Assembly (NCBI RefSeq): GCF_001189845.1 | Contig: NZ_LFLZ01000025.1 | Coordinates: 1-64,000 of the forward strand | Direction: 5' to 3' | Source of the DNA: Bradyrhizobium tropiciagri | GTDB taxonomy: Bacteria; Pseudomonadota; Alphaproteobacteria; Rhizobiales; Xanthobacteraceae | DNA: 64,000 nucleotides | In this document: positions 1-10,188 of the stretch, in pieces | How the letters are laid out: each line of letters begins with the position of its first letter | Position numbering within the stretch: the first letter of the stretch is position 1 | Position numbers and translations under genes: made by a program | Notes under the pieces: model-generated | The model's input: only the letters and a program-made list of their open reading frames with translations | Database searches by the model: none | What the model was told of the DNA's origin: nothing

Positions 1-460
1 AATGGCCGGACCGCCATTTGAAAACGAGATGAGGGGAGGGTCGGAGATATAGGGATTCCATAAAGATGGAACCGGCGCCGTTCTTACCCTCCCCTGGAGG
101 GGGAGGGTCGCTTCACATCGCGTCAGCGATGCGAAGCGGGGTGGGGTGACGGTCCCTCCGCGTCCAACAGTGCCCGTGTTAAGAGATCACCCCACCCCGT
201 TTCGCATTCCGCTTCGCTGCATGCGAACCGACCCTCCCCCTCCAGGGGAGGGTGGAAGCAAGCGAAAGCGTTTGCACAACCTATCGGGATTCGTTGCCAC
301 GTCAGGACGACAGCGCAGAGCGGCTCGGCACTTATACGATTCCTATAACGTCCTTATGCGCCACCTCTCGAAAACCTATGCCCCGGATGGCACCTCACGG
401 CGATCCGGTGCGGAGCGCTTATACGGTCGCCCGCGCCCCTCGGATGCAAAGGAGTCTCTC
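1..460. other. Non-coding region upstream of the kdp operon
   Basis: No convincing gene is seen here. The reading frames that cross it are short, Pro/Arg-rich and match no family I recognise. It contains the inverted repeat entered separately (about 86-254) and presumably the promoter of the kdp operon. I could not identify a specific KdpE site. Confidence 0.6.
86..254. repeat. Large imperfect inverted repeat
   Basis: The left arm (about 86-150) contains cctggagggggagggtcg and then gcgaagcggggtggggtgac. The right arm (about 187-254) contains their reverse complements in the opposite order: caccccaccccg, then gcatgcgaaccgaccctccccctccaggggagg. The whole could fold into a long hairpin with a loop of roughly 36 bases. 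Elements of this kind are dispersed in Bradyrhizobium-type genomes. A role at this site is unknown. Confidence 0.75.
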
Positions 461-544
461 ATGATGGACATTCTTATGGCGGCGCTGGCGATCGGCTTCT
501 TCGCGGCCGGCATCGGCTACGCCTACGCCTGCGAACGGCTGTAA
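461..544 (+). CDS. Tiny membrane protein at the head of the kdp operon (27 aa)
   Basis: This short reading frame encodes MMDILMAALAIGFFAAGIGY followed by AYACERL, which is one hydrophobic helix with a charged C-terminal end. A good ribosome binding site (aaggag, about 449-453) lies 7-8 bases upstream of the ATG, which supports real translation. It ends 11 bases before kdpF and reads in the same direction, so it is probably co-transcribed with the Kdp genes. I do not recognise a named family. By position and shape it could be a second KdpF-like accessory peptide, but that is inference. Confidence 0.6.
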   Translation: MMDILMAALAIGFFAAGIGYAYACERL

Positions 545-555
545 CGGAGGCGGCG

Positions 556-645
556 ATGATCTTCGATTACTCGCTCGCCGGCCTCGTTTCGCTCGGCCTG
601 TTGTTCTACCTCACTTACGCATTGCTGCGGCCCGAACGCTTCTAG
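556..645 (+). CDS. kdpF: KdpF, small subunit of the Kdp potassium ATPase (29 aa)
   Basis: KdpF is a one-helix peptide that binds and stabilises the KdpABC potassium pump in the inner membrane. The 29-residue product starts MIFDYSLAGLVSLGLLFYL and ends with the typical ALLRPERF tail (other KdpF peptides end LLRPEKF/ERF). The length is normal for the family. The ATG is preceded by ggaggcggcg. It lies between two other tiny membrane reading frames and about 120 bases upstream of kdpA, as expected for kdpFABC order. Confidence 0.88.
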   Translation: MIFDYSLAGLVSLGLLFYLTYALLRPERF

Positions 646-655
646 GCGGCCCGCG

Positions 656-760
656 ATGTCTGCGCTTTGCACGATTCTGTTGGCCGACGCGGCGCTGACC
701 GGGCTGTTGCTCGGCATGTTCGCGTCGCTGCTGCGCTTCGCTCCCATTCGAAAGGTTTGA
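656..760 (+). CDS. Tiny hydrophobic protein between kdpF and kdpA (34 aa)
   Basis: The frame starts at ATG 656 and stops 4 bases before the kdpA start codon. The product is one hydrophobic helix (core ILLADAALTGLLLGMFASLL) ending in a short basic tail (RFAPIRKV), so it is probably a single-pass membrane peptide with the positive end in the cytoplasm. The tight spacing on both sides argues that it is translated as part of the operon. No clear Shine-Dalgarno is seen and I know no named family for it, so its status as a gene rests on context. Confidence 0.5.
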   Translation: MSALCTILLADAALTGLLLGMFASLLRFAPIRKV

Positions 761-764
761 CGCG

Positions 765-2468
765 ATGACCGTCATCGGCTGGATTCAAATACTTCTGTTT
801 TGCGCTGTTGTGATCGCGCTGGTCAAACCGCTCGGCTGGTACATGACCCGCGTGTTCAACGGCGAGCGCACCTTCCTCTCCCCGGTGCTGCGCCCGGTCG
901 AGCGCGGCATCTACTGGGTTGGCGGCGTCGACGAACGGCGCGAACAGCACTGGCTGACCTATACCGTCGCCATGCTGCTGTTCCATGTCGGCGGCTTCGC
1001 CCTGATCTACGGCCTGATGCGGCTGCAGGCAGTGCTGCCGTTCAACCCGGCCGGACAGACGGCGGTTGCCGAGGATCTCTCCTTCAACACCGCGATCTCC
1101 TTCATCACCAACACCAACTGGCAGAACTACGGCGGCGAGAGCACGCTGTCCTATCTGGTCCAGATGCTGGGCCTGACCCACCAGAACTTCCTGTCGGCGG
1201 CGACCGGCATCGCGCTCGCGATGGCGCTGATCCGCGGCTTCACCCGTTCGTCGATGCGCACGGTCGGCAATTTCTGGGTCGATGTGACGCGCTGCACGCT
1301 CTATGTGCTGCTGCCGATCTGCATCGTCTACACGCTGTTCCTGGTCTGGCAGGGCATGCCGCAGGCGCTCGGCGCTTATGTCGATGCCGCCACGCTGGAA
1401 GGCGGCAAGCAGACCATCGCGCTCGGGCCTGTCGCCTCGCAGGTCGCGATCAAGATGCTCGGCACCAATGGCGGCGGCTTCTTCAACGCCAACGCCGCGC
1501 ATCCGTTCGAGAACCCGACCGCGCTGTCGAACCTCGTGCAGATGATCTCGATCTTCGCGCTGGGCGCCGCGCTGACCAATGTGTTCGGTCGTATGGTCGG
1601 CAATCAACGCCAGGGCTGGGCGATCTTCGCCGTGATGGGCGTGCTGTTCGTCGCCGGCGTCGCCGTCACCTATTGGGCGGAAGCCAACGGCACTTCCATC
1701 CTGCATGCCTTCGATCTGACCGGCGGCAACATGGAGGGCAAGGAGGTCCGCTTCGGCATCGTCGCGTCCTCGCTGTTCGCCGTCGTCACCACCGCCGCAT
1801 CGTGTGGTGCGGTCAACGCCATGCATGACAGCTTCACCGCGCTCGGCGGCATGATCCCGCTGATCAACATGCAGCTCGGCGAAGTCATCATCGGCGGCGT
1901 CGGTGCAGGTTTCTACGGCATGCTGCTGTTCGTCGTGCTGGCGATCTTCGTCGCCGGCCTGATGGTCGGCCGCACCCCGGAATATGTCGGCAAGAAGATC
2001 GAGGCGCGCGAGGTCAAGATGGCGATGCTCGCGATCCTGGTGCTGCCGCTGATGTATCTCGGCTGGACCGCGGTCGGCGTGGTGCTGCCATCGGCGGTGG
2101 CCTCGATGGCCAATGCCGGCCCGCACGGCTTCACCGAAGTGCTCTATGCCTTCACCTCGGCGACCGGCAACAACGGTTCGGCCTTCGCGGGCCTCACCGG
2201 CAACACCCTGTTCTACAATCTGACGCTCGCGATGGCGATGTTCGTCGGCCGCTTCTTCATGATCGTGCCGGCGATGGCGATCGCAGGCTCGCTGGTCGAG
2301 AAGAAGTCGATCCCGGCCTCGGCGGGCACCTTCCCGACCACCGGCGGGCTGTTCGTCGGCCTCGTCATCGGCGTGATCCTGATCATCGGCGGTCTGACCT
2401 TCTTCCCGGCGCTGGCGCTCGGGCCGATCGTCGAGCACCTCGCGATGAACGCCAGCACCCTGTTTTGA
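765..2468 (+). CDS. kdpA: KdpA, potassium-translocating channel subunit of Kdp ATPase
   Basis: KdpA is the potassium-selective, channel-like subunit of the KdpFABC P-type ATPase, which scavenges potassium at very low external concentration. The 567-residue product is the usual length and is dominated by membrane helices. Family signatures include FNTAISFITNTNWQNYGGES near residues 107-126, GTNGGGFFNANAAHPFENPT near residues 230-250, and TSATGNNGSAFAGL near residue 470. The four-fold pseudo-symmetric pore-loop pattern (NTNWQ, GTNGGGF, ATGNNGSA) is visible. It starts 4 bases after the preceding tiny frame, and kdpB follows 6 bases after its stop, so translation is probably coupled. Confidence 0.97.
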   Translation: MTVIGWIQILLFCAVVIALVKPLGWYMTRVFNGERTFLSPVLRPVERGIYWVGGVDERREQHWLTYTVAMLLFHVGGFALIYGLMRLQAVLPFNPAGQTAVAEDLSFNTAISFITNTNWQNYGGESTLSYLVQMLGLTHQNFLSAATGIALAMALIRGFTRSSMRTVGNFWVDVTRCTLYVLLPICIVYTLFLVWQGMPQALGAYVDAATLEGGKQTIALGPVASQVAIKMLGTNGGGFFNANAAHPFENPTALSNLVQMISIFALGAALTNVFGRMVGNQRQGWAIFAVMGVLFVAGVAVTYWAEANGTSILHAFDLTGGNMEGKEVRFGIVASSLFAVVTTAASCGAVNAMHDSFTALGGMIPLINMQLGEVIIGGVGAGFYGMLLFVVLAIFVAGLMVGRTPEYVGKKIEAREVKMAMLAILVLPLMYLGWTAVGVVLPSAVASMANAGPHGFTEVLYAFTSATGNNGSAFAGLTGNTLFYNLTLAMAMFVGRFFMIVPAMAIAGSLVEKKSIPASAGTFPTTGGLFVGLVIGVILIIGGLTFFPALALGPIVEHLAMNASTLF

Positions 2469-2474
2469 TCAGAT

Positions 2475-4604
<2,130 letters not shown>

Positions 4605-4613
4605 CCCCGTAAC

Positions 4614-4698
4614 CGTCATTGCGAGGAGCAAAGCGACGAAGCAATCCATCCATCCTTTGTGCCGATCCATGGATTGCTTCGCTTCGCTCGCAATGACG
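4614..4698. repeat. Dispersed palindromic element between kdpB and kdpC
   Basis: The left arm begins cgtcattgcgaggagc and runs to gaagcaatccat. The right arm begins atggattgcttcgcttcg and ends gctcgcaatgacg, nearly the reverse complement. A second copy of the same family lies at about 9069-9190. In the kdp operon it would form a strong mRNA hairpin between two cistrons. A Shine-Dalgarno (ggagagtt) for kdpC follows it. Confidence 0.85.
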
Positions 4699-4720
4699 AA
4701 GGAGACTTAGGAGAGTTATC

Positions 4721-5325
4721 ATGCTGAGAGAAATTCGTCCCGCCATCCTCGTGCTGGTCCTGCTGACCGCGATCACGGGCTTTGCCTATCCGCTCGCCAT
4801 GACGGCGATCGCCGGCGTCATCTTTCCGAAGCAGGCGCAAGGCAGCCTGATCGAGCAGGACGGCAAGGTGGTCGGCTCCGCCCTGATCGGGCAGGAGTTC
4901 AAGGAGGAGAAATATTTCCACGGCCGGCGTCGGCGACGGTCGCGCCCGATCCGAACGATTCCACGAAGACCGTTCCGGCCCCCTATAACGCGGCGAATTC
5001 CGGCGGCTCCAATCTCGGCCCGACCAGCAAGGCGTTGAACGACCGGGTCAAGGAGGATGTCGAGAAGCTGAAGGCGGAAAACCCGACCGCCAGCGTGCCG
5101 GTCGATCTCGTCACCACCTCGGCAAGCGGGCTCGATCCGGACATCTCGCCGGACGCAGCGCTGTTCCAGGTGCCGCGAGTGGCCAAGGCGCGCAGCATGT
5201 CCGAAGATGCGGTGCGTGAGCTGGTGACACGGAACACGCAGGGCCGCTTCGCCGGCGTGATCGGCGAGCCCCGCGTTAACGTTCTTGCGCTCAACCTGGC
5301 GCTCGACGCAGCCAAGGCGAAATAG
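4721..5325 (+). pseudogene. kdpC: KdpC, potassium ATPase assembly subunit (frameshifted in this sequence)
   Basis: KdpC is the single-span inner-membrane subunit that supports potassium pumping by KdpFAB. The first part (MLREIRPAILVLVLLTAITG to about residue 69, YFHGR) reads from ATG 4721 and contains the membrane helix. After HGR the frame is lost. The family motif HGRPSAT resumes in another frame as SATVAPDPNDSTKTVPAPYN and continues to the normal end (EPRVNVLALNLALDAAKAK) at 5325. One missing C near 4928 (cggcgtcg instead of cggccgtcg) explains the break. Joined, it would be about 201 residues, the usual size. The downstream part is perfectly conserved, so the defect is recent or a sequencing error. 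Confidence 0.9.
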
Positions 5326-5364
5326 GGGAGTAGGCCCGCTCTCGCAGGATGACTATATTGCGGT

Positions 5365-8076
5365 ATGGCCAATCAGCGTGACCCCCATAAACGACCCTCG
5401 CCGGATGCGCTGCTGGAAGCGGCGCGCCGGGAGACCGATCGCTCGGGGCGGCTGAAGATCTTCATCGGCGCCGCCCCCGGCGTCGGCAAGACCTATGAGA
5501 TGCTCTCGAGCGCCCACGCCCGCCTCAAGGCGGGCGTCGACGTCGTGGTCGGTGTCGTCGAAACCCACGGCCGGATGGAGACCGAGGCGCTGCTGAAAGG
5601 CCTCGAGGTGATACCGCGCAAGCGGCTGGCCTATCGCGACCAGACGCTGGAGGAGATGGACCTCGACGCCGTGATCGCGCGGCGGCCCCAGCTCGCGCTG
5701 GTCGACGAGCTTGCCCATACCAATGCGCCGGGCAGCCGGCACCCGAAGCGCTATCTCGATGTCGAGGAGCTGCTGTCGCACGGCATCGACGTCTACACCG
5801 CGATCAACATCCAGCACATCGAGAGCCTCAACGACGTCGTCGCGCAGATCACCCATGTGCGGGTGCGGGAGACTGTCCCCGACTCGGTGGTCGATCGCGC
5901 CGATGCCATCGAGCTGATCGACCTCACGCCCGACGACCTGATCCAGCGGCTGAAGGAGGGCAAGGTCTATGTGCCCAAGCAGGCCGAGCGGGCGCTGGAG
6001 CACTATTTCTCGCCCGGCAACCTGACCGCGCTGCGCGAGCTGGCGTTGCGCCGCACCGCCGAGCGGGTCGACGAGCAGCTGCTCAATCACATGCAGGCCA
6101 ACGCGATCCAGGGGCCCTGGGCCGCAGGCGAGCGCATCCTCGTTTGCCTGAGCGAGGACCCTCGCGCGGCCGGCCTCGTGCGCTACACCAAGCGCCTGGC
6201 CGACCGGCTGCATGCGCAATGGACCGCCGTCAGCATCGAGACGCGGCGCAGCCTGCAACTGAGCGACGAGCAGCGCGACCGGCTTGCCGACACCATGCGG
6301 CTTGCCGAATCGCTCGGCGGCGAGGCGCTGACCCTTCCCGGCGTCGGCCGCCGCATCGCCGACGACGTCATCAATTTCGCCCAGGCCAACAACGTCACCC
6401 AGATCATCATCGGCAAGTCGACGCGCTCGCGCTGGTTCGAGCTGACCCACGGCTCCGTGGTGCACGATCTGGTGCGCCGCGCCGGCAATATCAGTGTCAA
6501 CGTGATCGCCGGCGACGAGCTGCCGGTCGGCAAGGCCGCAGTGCAGACCGCGCAGCGGCAGGAGCCGTTCAATCCGCGGCCCTACCTGATGGCGCTGCTG
6601 CTGACGGCGATCGGGCTCGGCGCGGCCAAGCTGATCCAGCCGGTCTTCGGCATCGAGAATGTCGACCTCGTCTTCATCACCGTAGTGGTCGGCGCGGCGG
6701 CGCGCTACGGCCTGTGGCCGTCGCTGCTGGCCAGCGTCGCCGCCTCGCTGTGCTACAATTTCTTCTTCCTGCCGCCGGTCTACACCTTCACGATCACCGA
6801 CCCGACCAATGTCGCGGCGTTCTTCTTCTTCATGCTGATCGCGCTCCTGGTCTCCAACGTCGCGGCGCGGGTGCGCACCCAGGCCGACACCGCGATCGGC
6901 CGCGTCCGCACCACCGAATCGCTCTACGCTTTCAGCCGCAAGCTCGCCGGCACCGCGACGCTCGACGACGTGCTCTGGGCGACAGCCTACCAGATCGCGC
7001 TGATGCTCAAGGTGCGCGTGGTGCTGCTGCTGCCGGAGGACGGGATGCTGACCGTCAAGAGCGGCTATCCGCCCGAGGATCAGCTCGATCAGGCCGATCT
7101 TGCCGCTGCCAATTGGGCCTGGGGCAACGACCGCCCGGCCGGCCGCGGCTCCGACACGCTGCCCGGTGGCAAAAGGCTGTTCCTGCCGATGCGCACCGGC
7201 CGCGGCCCGATCGGCGTCATCGGCATCGACGACGACCGCACCGGACCGTTGCTGACGCCCGACCAGCGCCGGCTGCTCGATGCGCTGGTCGACCAGGGGG
7301 CGCTCGCGATCGAGCGCGTGCTGCTGGTCGAGGACATGGACCGCGTCAAGCGCACGGTGGAATCCGACCGGCTGCGCGGCGCGCTGTTGACCTCGATCTC
7401 GCACGACCTCAAGACGCCGCTGGCCTCGGTGCTCGGGTCGGCCTCGGCGCTGCGCGATCTCGGGACGAACCTCAGCGACGCCCAGAAGCACGATCTGCTT
7501 GCCACCGTGATCGACGAGTCCGAGCGGCTCAATCGCTTCATCGCCAATCTCCTTGATATGACCAAGCTGGAATCCGGCGCCATCGTGCCGAACACGGCGC
7601 GGCACGATGTCGGCGAAATCGTCGGCAGCGCGCTGCGCCGTGCCGCCAAGATCCTGGTGCATCACCGGGTGTCGCTTGAGCTTGCGGCCGATTTGCCGAT
7701 GCTGGAGCTCGACGCCGTGCTGTTCGAGCAGGTGCTGTTCAACCTGCTCGACAACGCCGCCAAATACGCCCCCTCGGATACCACGATCTCGATCCGTGGC
7801 GCGCGCGACCGCGACACCATCGCGCTGCAGATCCTCGATGAAGGCAACGGCATTCCGGCCGCCGAGCTCGAAAGCGTGTTCGACAAGTTCTATCGCGCCG
7901 AGAAGGGCGATCATGTTCGCCCCGGCACCGGCCTCGGCCTGGCGATCTCGCGCGGCTTCGTCGAGGCGATGCGCGGCACGATCGCGGCGGCCAACCGCTC
8001 CGACCGGAGCGGCGCCGTCATCACCATCCGCCTGCCGATCCCGGCCGACACCAACGCGCTGGACACTGCTGCATGA
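5365..8076 (+). CDS. kdpD: KdpD, sensor histidine kinase for potassium limitation
   Basis: KdpD senses potassium shortage or osmotic stress and phosphorylates KdpE. The 903-residue protein has the full family architecture. An N-terminal KdpD domain has a Walker A motif (GAAPGVGKT, near residue 35) and LVDELAHTNAPGSRH. A universal-stress-like domain follows (about 250-370), then four closely spaced membrane helices (about 405-500), a GAF-like region, and the kinase core. The phospho-acceptor His is in SISHDLKTPLASVLGS (about residue 680). ATP-binding motifs are NLLDNAAKYAP and GTGLGLAISRGFVEAM. It starts 39 bases after kdpC and overlaps kdpE by 4 bases (ATGA). Confidence 0.97.
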   Translation: MANQRDPHKRPSPDALLEAARRETDRSGRLKIFIGAAPGVGKTYEMLSSAHARLKAGVDVVVGVVETHGRMETEALLKGLEVIPRKRLAYRDQTLEEMDLDAVIARRPQLALVDELAHTNAPGSRHPKRYLDVEELLSHGIDVYTAINIQHIESLNDVVAQITHVRVRETVPDSVVDRADAIELIDLTPDDLIQRLKEGKVYVPKQAERALEHYFSPGNLTALRELALRRTAERVDEQLLNHMQANAIQGPWAAGERILVCLSEDPRAAGLVRYTKRLADRLHAQWTAVSIETRRSLQLSDEQRDRLADTMRLAESLGGEALTLPGVGRRIADDVINFAQANNVTQIIIGKSTRSRWFELTHGSVVHDLVRRAGNISVNVIAGDELPVGKAAVQTAQRQEPFNPRPYLMALLLTAIGLGAAKLIQPVFGIENVDLVFITVVVGAAARYGLWPSLLASVAASLCYNFFFLPPVYTFTITDPTNVAAFFFFMLIALLVSNVAARVRTQADTAIGRVRTTESLYAFSRKLAGTATLDDVLWATAYQIALMLKVRVVLLLPEDGMLTVKSGYPPEDQLDQADLAAANWAWGNDRPAGRGSDTLPGGKRLFLPMRTGRGPIGVIGIDDDRTGPLLTPDQRRLLDALVDQGALAIERVLLVEDMDRVKRTVESDRLRGALLTSISHDLKTPLASVLGSASALRDLGTNLSDAQKHDLLATVIDESERLNRFIANLLDMTKLESGAIVPNTARHDVGEIVGSALRRAAKILVHHRVSLELAADLPMLELDAVLFEQVLFNLLDNAAKYAPSDTTISIRGARDRDTIALQILDEGNGIPAAELESVFDKFYRAEKGDHVRPGTGLGLAISRGFVEAMRGTIAAANRSDRSGAVITIRLPIPADTNALDTAA

Positions 8077-8762
8077 ACGCGACGCCGATCAAGGTCCTGG
8101 TCATCGACGACGAGCCGCCGATCCGCAAGCTGCTGCGGATGGGACTGAGCACGCAGGGCTACGACATCCTCGAAGCGTCAAACGGCAAGATCGCGCTGGA
8201 GATGCTTGGCGAGGAGCCGGCGCTGATCATCCTCGATCTCGGACTGCCCGACATCCAGGGCCATGACCTCCTGCGCATGATCCGCGGCCGCAACGAGAGC
8301 GTTCCGGTCGTGGTGCTGTCGAGCCGCGGCGACGAGGCCGGCAAGGTGCAGGCGCTCGATCTCGGCGCCGACGACTATCTGACAAAACCGTTCGGCATGG
8401 ATGAATTGCTGGCGCGGCTGCGCGCGGCGCTGCGCCACCAGCTGCAGGTGCAGGGCGAGCGGCCGGTGTTCCGCTCCGGCGATCTCTCGGTCGATCTGGT
8501 GCGCCGGATCGTCAAGGTCGCTGACCGCGAGATCAAGCTGTCGCCGAAGGAGTATGACCTGCTGCGCGTGCTGGTGCAGCATGCCGGCAAGGTGCTGACC
8601 CACCGCTTCCTCTTGAAGGAATTGTGGGACGAATTGACCGACGCGCAATATCTGCGCGTCTATGTGCGCCAGCTCCGTCAGAAGATCGAGGCCGATCCCG
8701 AGCGCCCGCAATTCGTGCTGACCGAGACCGGCATCGGCTATCGGCTGCGCGCGGCGGATTAG
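8073..8762 (+). CDS. kdpE: KdpE, response regulator of the kdp operon
   Basis: KdpE is an OmpR/PhoB-type transcription activator of kdpFABC. The 229-residue product has a receiver domain (about 1-120) with the acidic pair in VIDDEPPIRKLL, the phospho-acceptor Asp near residue 55 (IILDLGLPD) and the conserved Lys in DDYLTKPFGMDELLAR. A winged-helix DNA-binding domain follows (about 130-229) with LSPKEYDLLRVLVQHAGKVL and the ending FVLTETGIGYRLRA. Its start codon overlaps the kdpD stop (ATGA), which implies translational coupling and a matched sensor/regulator pair. Confidence 0.97.
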   Translation: MNATPIKVLVIDDEPPIRKLLRMGLSTQGYDILEASNGKIALEMLGEEPALIILDLGLPDIQGHDLLRMIRGRNESVPVVVLSSRGDEAGKVQALDLGADDYLTKPFGMDELLARLRAALRHQLQVQGERPVFRSGDLSVDLVRRIVKVADREIKLSPKEYDLLRVLVQHAGKVLTHRFLLKELWDELTDAQYLRVYVRQLRQKIEADPERPQFVLTETGIGYRLRAAD

Positions 8763-8816
8763 CTTCGGAACCTTCGCTCAGATCGAGGCTTGTTCTCCCT
8801 TACCGGGAGAGAAGCC

Positions 8817-9056
8817 ATGGCAAGAAAATACTCGCGGAAGGCATCAAGCGATGTCGAGCGTGTGATGAAGAAGCGCAAGGCCGGGACGCTGCGCAGCGGC
8901 CGCTCGAAGAAGAAGGTGAAGAGCCGCAAGCAGGCGATCGCGATCGGCCTGTCGGAGGCGCGCGCCAAGGGCCGCAAGGTGCCGAAGAAGGCGTCCAAGA
9001 AGACGGCGAAGAAGAGGAAGACGGCCAAGAAGCGCAAGGCTGCGAAGAAGCGGTAA
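8817..9056 (+). CDS. Small Lys-rich DUF6496-type protein (79 aa)
   Basis: The product begins MARKYSRKASSDVERVMKKR. It has a conserved middle (KAGTLRSGRSKKKVKSRKQA, then IAIGLSEARAKGRKVPKK) and a tail made almost only of Lys, Arg, Ala and Thr. The core matches the small DUF6496 type. The tail resembles histone H1/AlgR3-like basic tails, so nucleic-acid binding is plausible but unproven. I chose the ATG at 8817 over an upstream TTG because a Shine-Dalgarno-like gggagag lies just before it and family members start MARKYS. It stands alone between kdpE and the convergent ku gene. Confidence 0.8.
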   Translation: MARKYSRKASSDVERVMKKRKAGTLRSGRSKKKVKSRKQAIAIGLSEARAKGRKVPKKASKKTAKKRKTAKKRKAAKKR

Positions 9057-9068
9057 CATCTATCGCCC

Positions 9069-9190
9069 CGTCATTGCGAGGAGCGAAGCGACGAAGCAAT
9101 CCATCCCTCCAAGCGCGCGGAGAGATGGATTGCTTCGCGGAGCCTGTCATCCGGCGGCGCTGCGCGCCGACCGGGTGGCTCGCAATGACG
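9069..9190. repeat. Dispersed palindromic element (second copy)
   Basis: The left arm starts cgtcattgcgaggagcgaag and runs to gaagcaatccatc; the right side has gatggattgcttcgcg and ends gctcgcaatgacg. It is the same family as the element at 4614-4698, but about 40 bases (ggagcctgtcatccggcggc and following) interrupt the right arm. It fills the gap between the convergent DUF6496-type and ku genes and may also act as a bidirectional terminator structure. Confidence 0.85.
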
Positions 9191-9200
9191 TGGAGAGGGA

Positions 9201-10082
9201 TTAGCCCGCCTTCCGCGACCGCGCGCTCGACCTGTGCGCCTTCTTGGCAGCACGACGATGCGAGGTCGGCCGGCGCGCCGTGGAACGCCGCGCGCCACCT
9301 TTCCGGTCCTTCAAGCTCTGCTTCAAGGCGTCCATCAGGCTCACCACATTGCTCGGCTTCTCCTCGCGCTCGGCCGCCTTGATCGGCTTGCCGGCGGCCT
9401 TGCGGCGGACCAGGGCCTTGAGCGCGGTCTCATACTCGTCCTTGAATTTCGACGGATCGAAATGCGCGGCCTTGCTGTCGAGGATGTGGCCGGCGAGCTC
9501 GATCATGTCCTTGGTCACCTTCGGGCTCTTGATGTCGTCGAAATAATCGTCGGCATCGCGCACCTCGTAGGGGTAGCGCAGGGTGGTGCCGAGCATGCCC
9601 TTGTCGAGCGGTTCGATCGCGATCACGTGCTCGCGGTTGGTCAGGACGATGCGCGCCAGCGCGACGCGGTCCTGGTCCTTCATGGCGTCGCGGATCACGG
9701 CGAAGGCATCGACGCCGGCCTTGCCATCGGGCCGGATGTAATAGGGATGGTCGAGATAGCGCTTGTCGATCTCGCCCTCGGGCACGAAACTGTCGATATC
9801 GATGGTATGGTTGCTCTCGATCTGCACCGCCTCGAGCTCGTCCTTCTCGATCTCGACATATTTGCCCTTGCTCACCTCGTAGCCACGGCCCTTCTGGTCG
9901 CCGTCGACGATATCGCCGGTCTCGGTATCGACCATCTGCTGCTTCAGCCGGTTGCCGGTCTCCCGGTTGATCATGTGGAAGCGGGTTTTCTCGACCGTGG
10001 TCGAGGCCGGATAGAGCGCCACCGGGCAAGACACCAGCGAGAGTTTGAGCGTGCCTTTCCAGTAGGCGCGGGGAGCGGCCAT
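9201..10082 (-). CDS. ku: Ku, DNA end-binding protein of bacterial NHEJ
   Basis: Bacterial Ku forms a homodimer that rings broken DNA ends and recruits LigD for non-homologous end joining. The product is about 293 residues, starting MAAPRAYWKGTLKLSLVSCP, a typical Ku N-terminus. The Ku core follows with FHMINRETGNRLKQQMVDTE, GYEVSKGKYVEIEKDELEAV and LTNREHVIAIEPLDKGMLGT. The C-terminal region is Lys/Arg-rich (RRKAAGKPIKAAEREEK and a basic tail), as in longer Ku proteins that contact DNA outside the ring. A longer reading frame extends to 10211, but the family alignment supports the ATG at 10082. ligD is divergent about 100 bases away. Confidence 0.96.
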   Translation of the reverse strand: MAAPRAYWKGTLKLSLVSCPVALYPASTTVEKTRFHMINRETGNRLKQQMVDTETGDIVDGDQKGRGYEVSKGKYVEIEKDELEAVQIESNHTIDIDSFVPEGEIDKRYLDHPYYIRPDGKAGVDAFAVIRDAMKDQDRVALARIVLTNREHVIAIEPLDKGMLGTTLRYPYEVRDADDYFDDIKSPKVTKDMIELAGHILDSKAAHFDPSKFKDEYETALKALVRRKAAGKPIKAAEREEKPSNVVSLMDALKQSLKDRKGGARRSTARRPTSHRRAAKKAHRSSARSRKAG

Positions 10083-10188
10083 GATCGTCTCCAAACAGCT
10101 TGAGTTTGGAACTTGAACGGATACCGTAGGTTTTGGTTCCTGACGGCCGCGCGCCCGCGGCGGCCGCCATTTGCGCCGAGGCCTGCAC
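10083..10188. promoter_or_regulatory. Divergent ku/ligD intergenic region
   Basis: About 106 bases separate the start codons of ku (leftward) and ligD (rightward), so both promoters must lie here or overlap the genes. No clear sigma-70 boxes or operator palindrome could be assigned by eye. The arrangement itself suggests co-regulation of the two repair proteins. Confidence 0.5.

Noticed and set aside
642..2438. 598-residue minus-strand frame opposite kdpA
   Set aside because: It is the antisense shadow of a clearly conserved gene. The product is Arg/His/Asp-rich with no family motif, as is common in high-GC DNA.
4721..5325. kdpC as a true pseudogene caused by a mobile element
   Set aside because: There is no insertion or large deletion. 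One missing base explains the break, and the downstream half is fully conserved.
5353..7914. 853-residue minus-strand frame opposite kdpD
   Set aside because: Antisense shadow of kdpD. KdpD has all expected motifs; the opposite frame has none.
8790..8816. Earlier TTG start for the Lys-rich small protein
   Set aside because: The extra residues (MFSLTGREA) include the ribosome site itself; family members start MARKYS, which fits ATG 8817.
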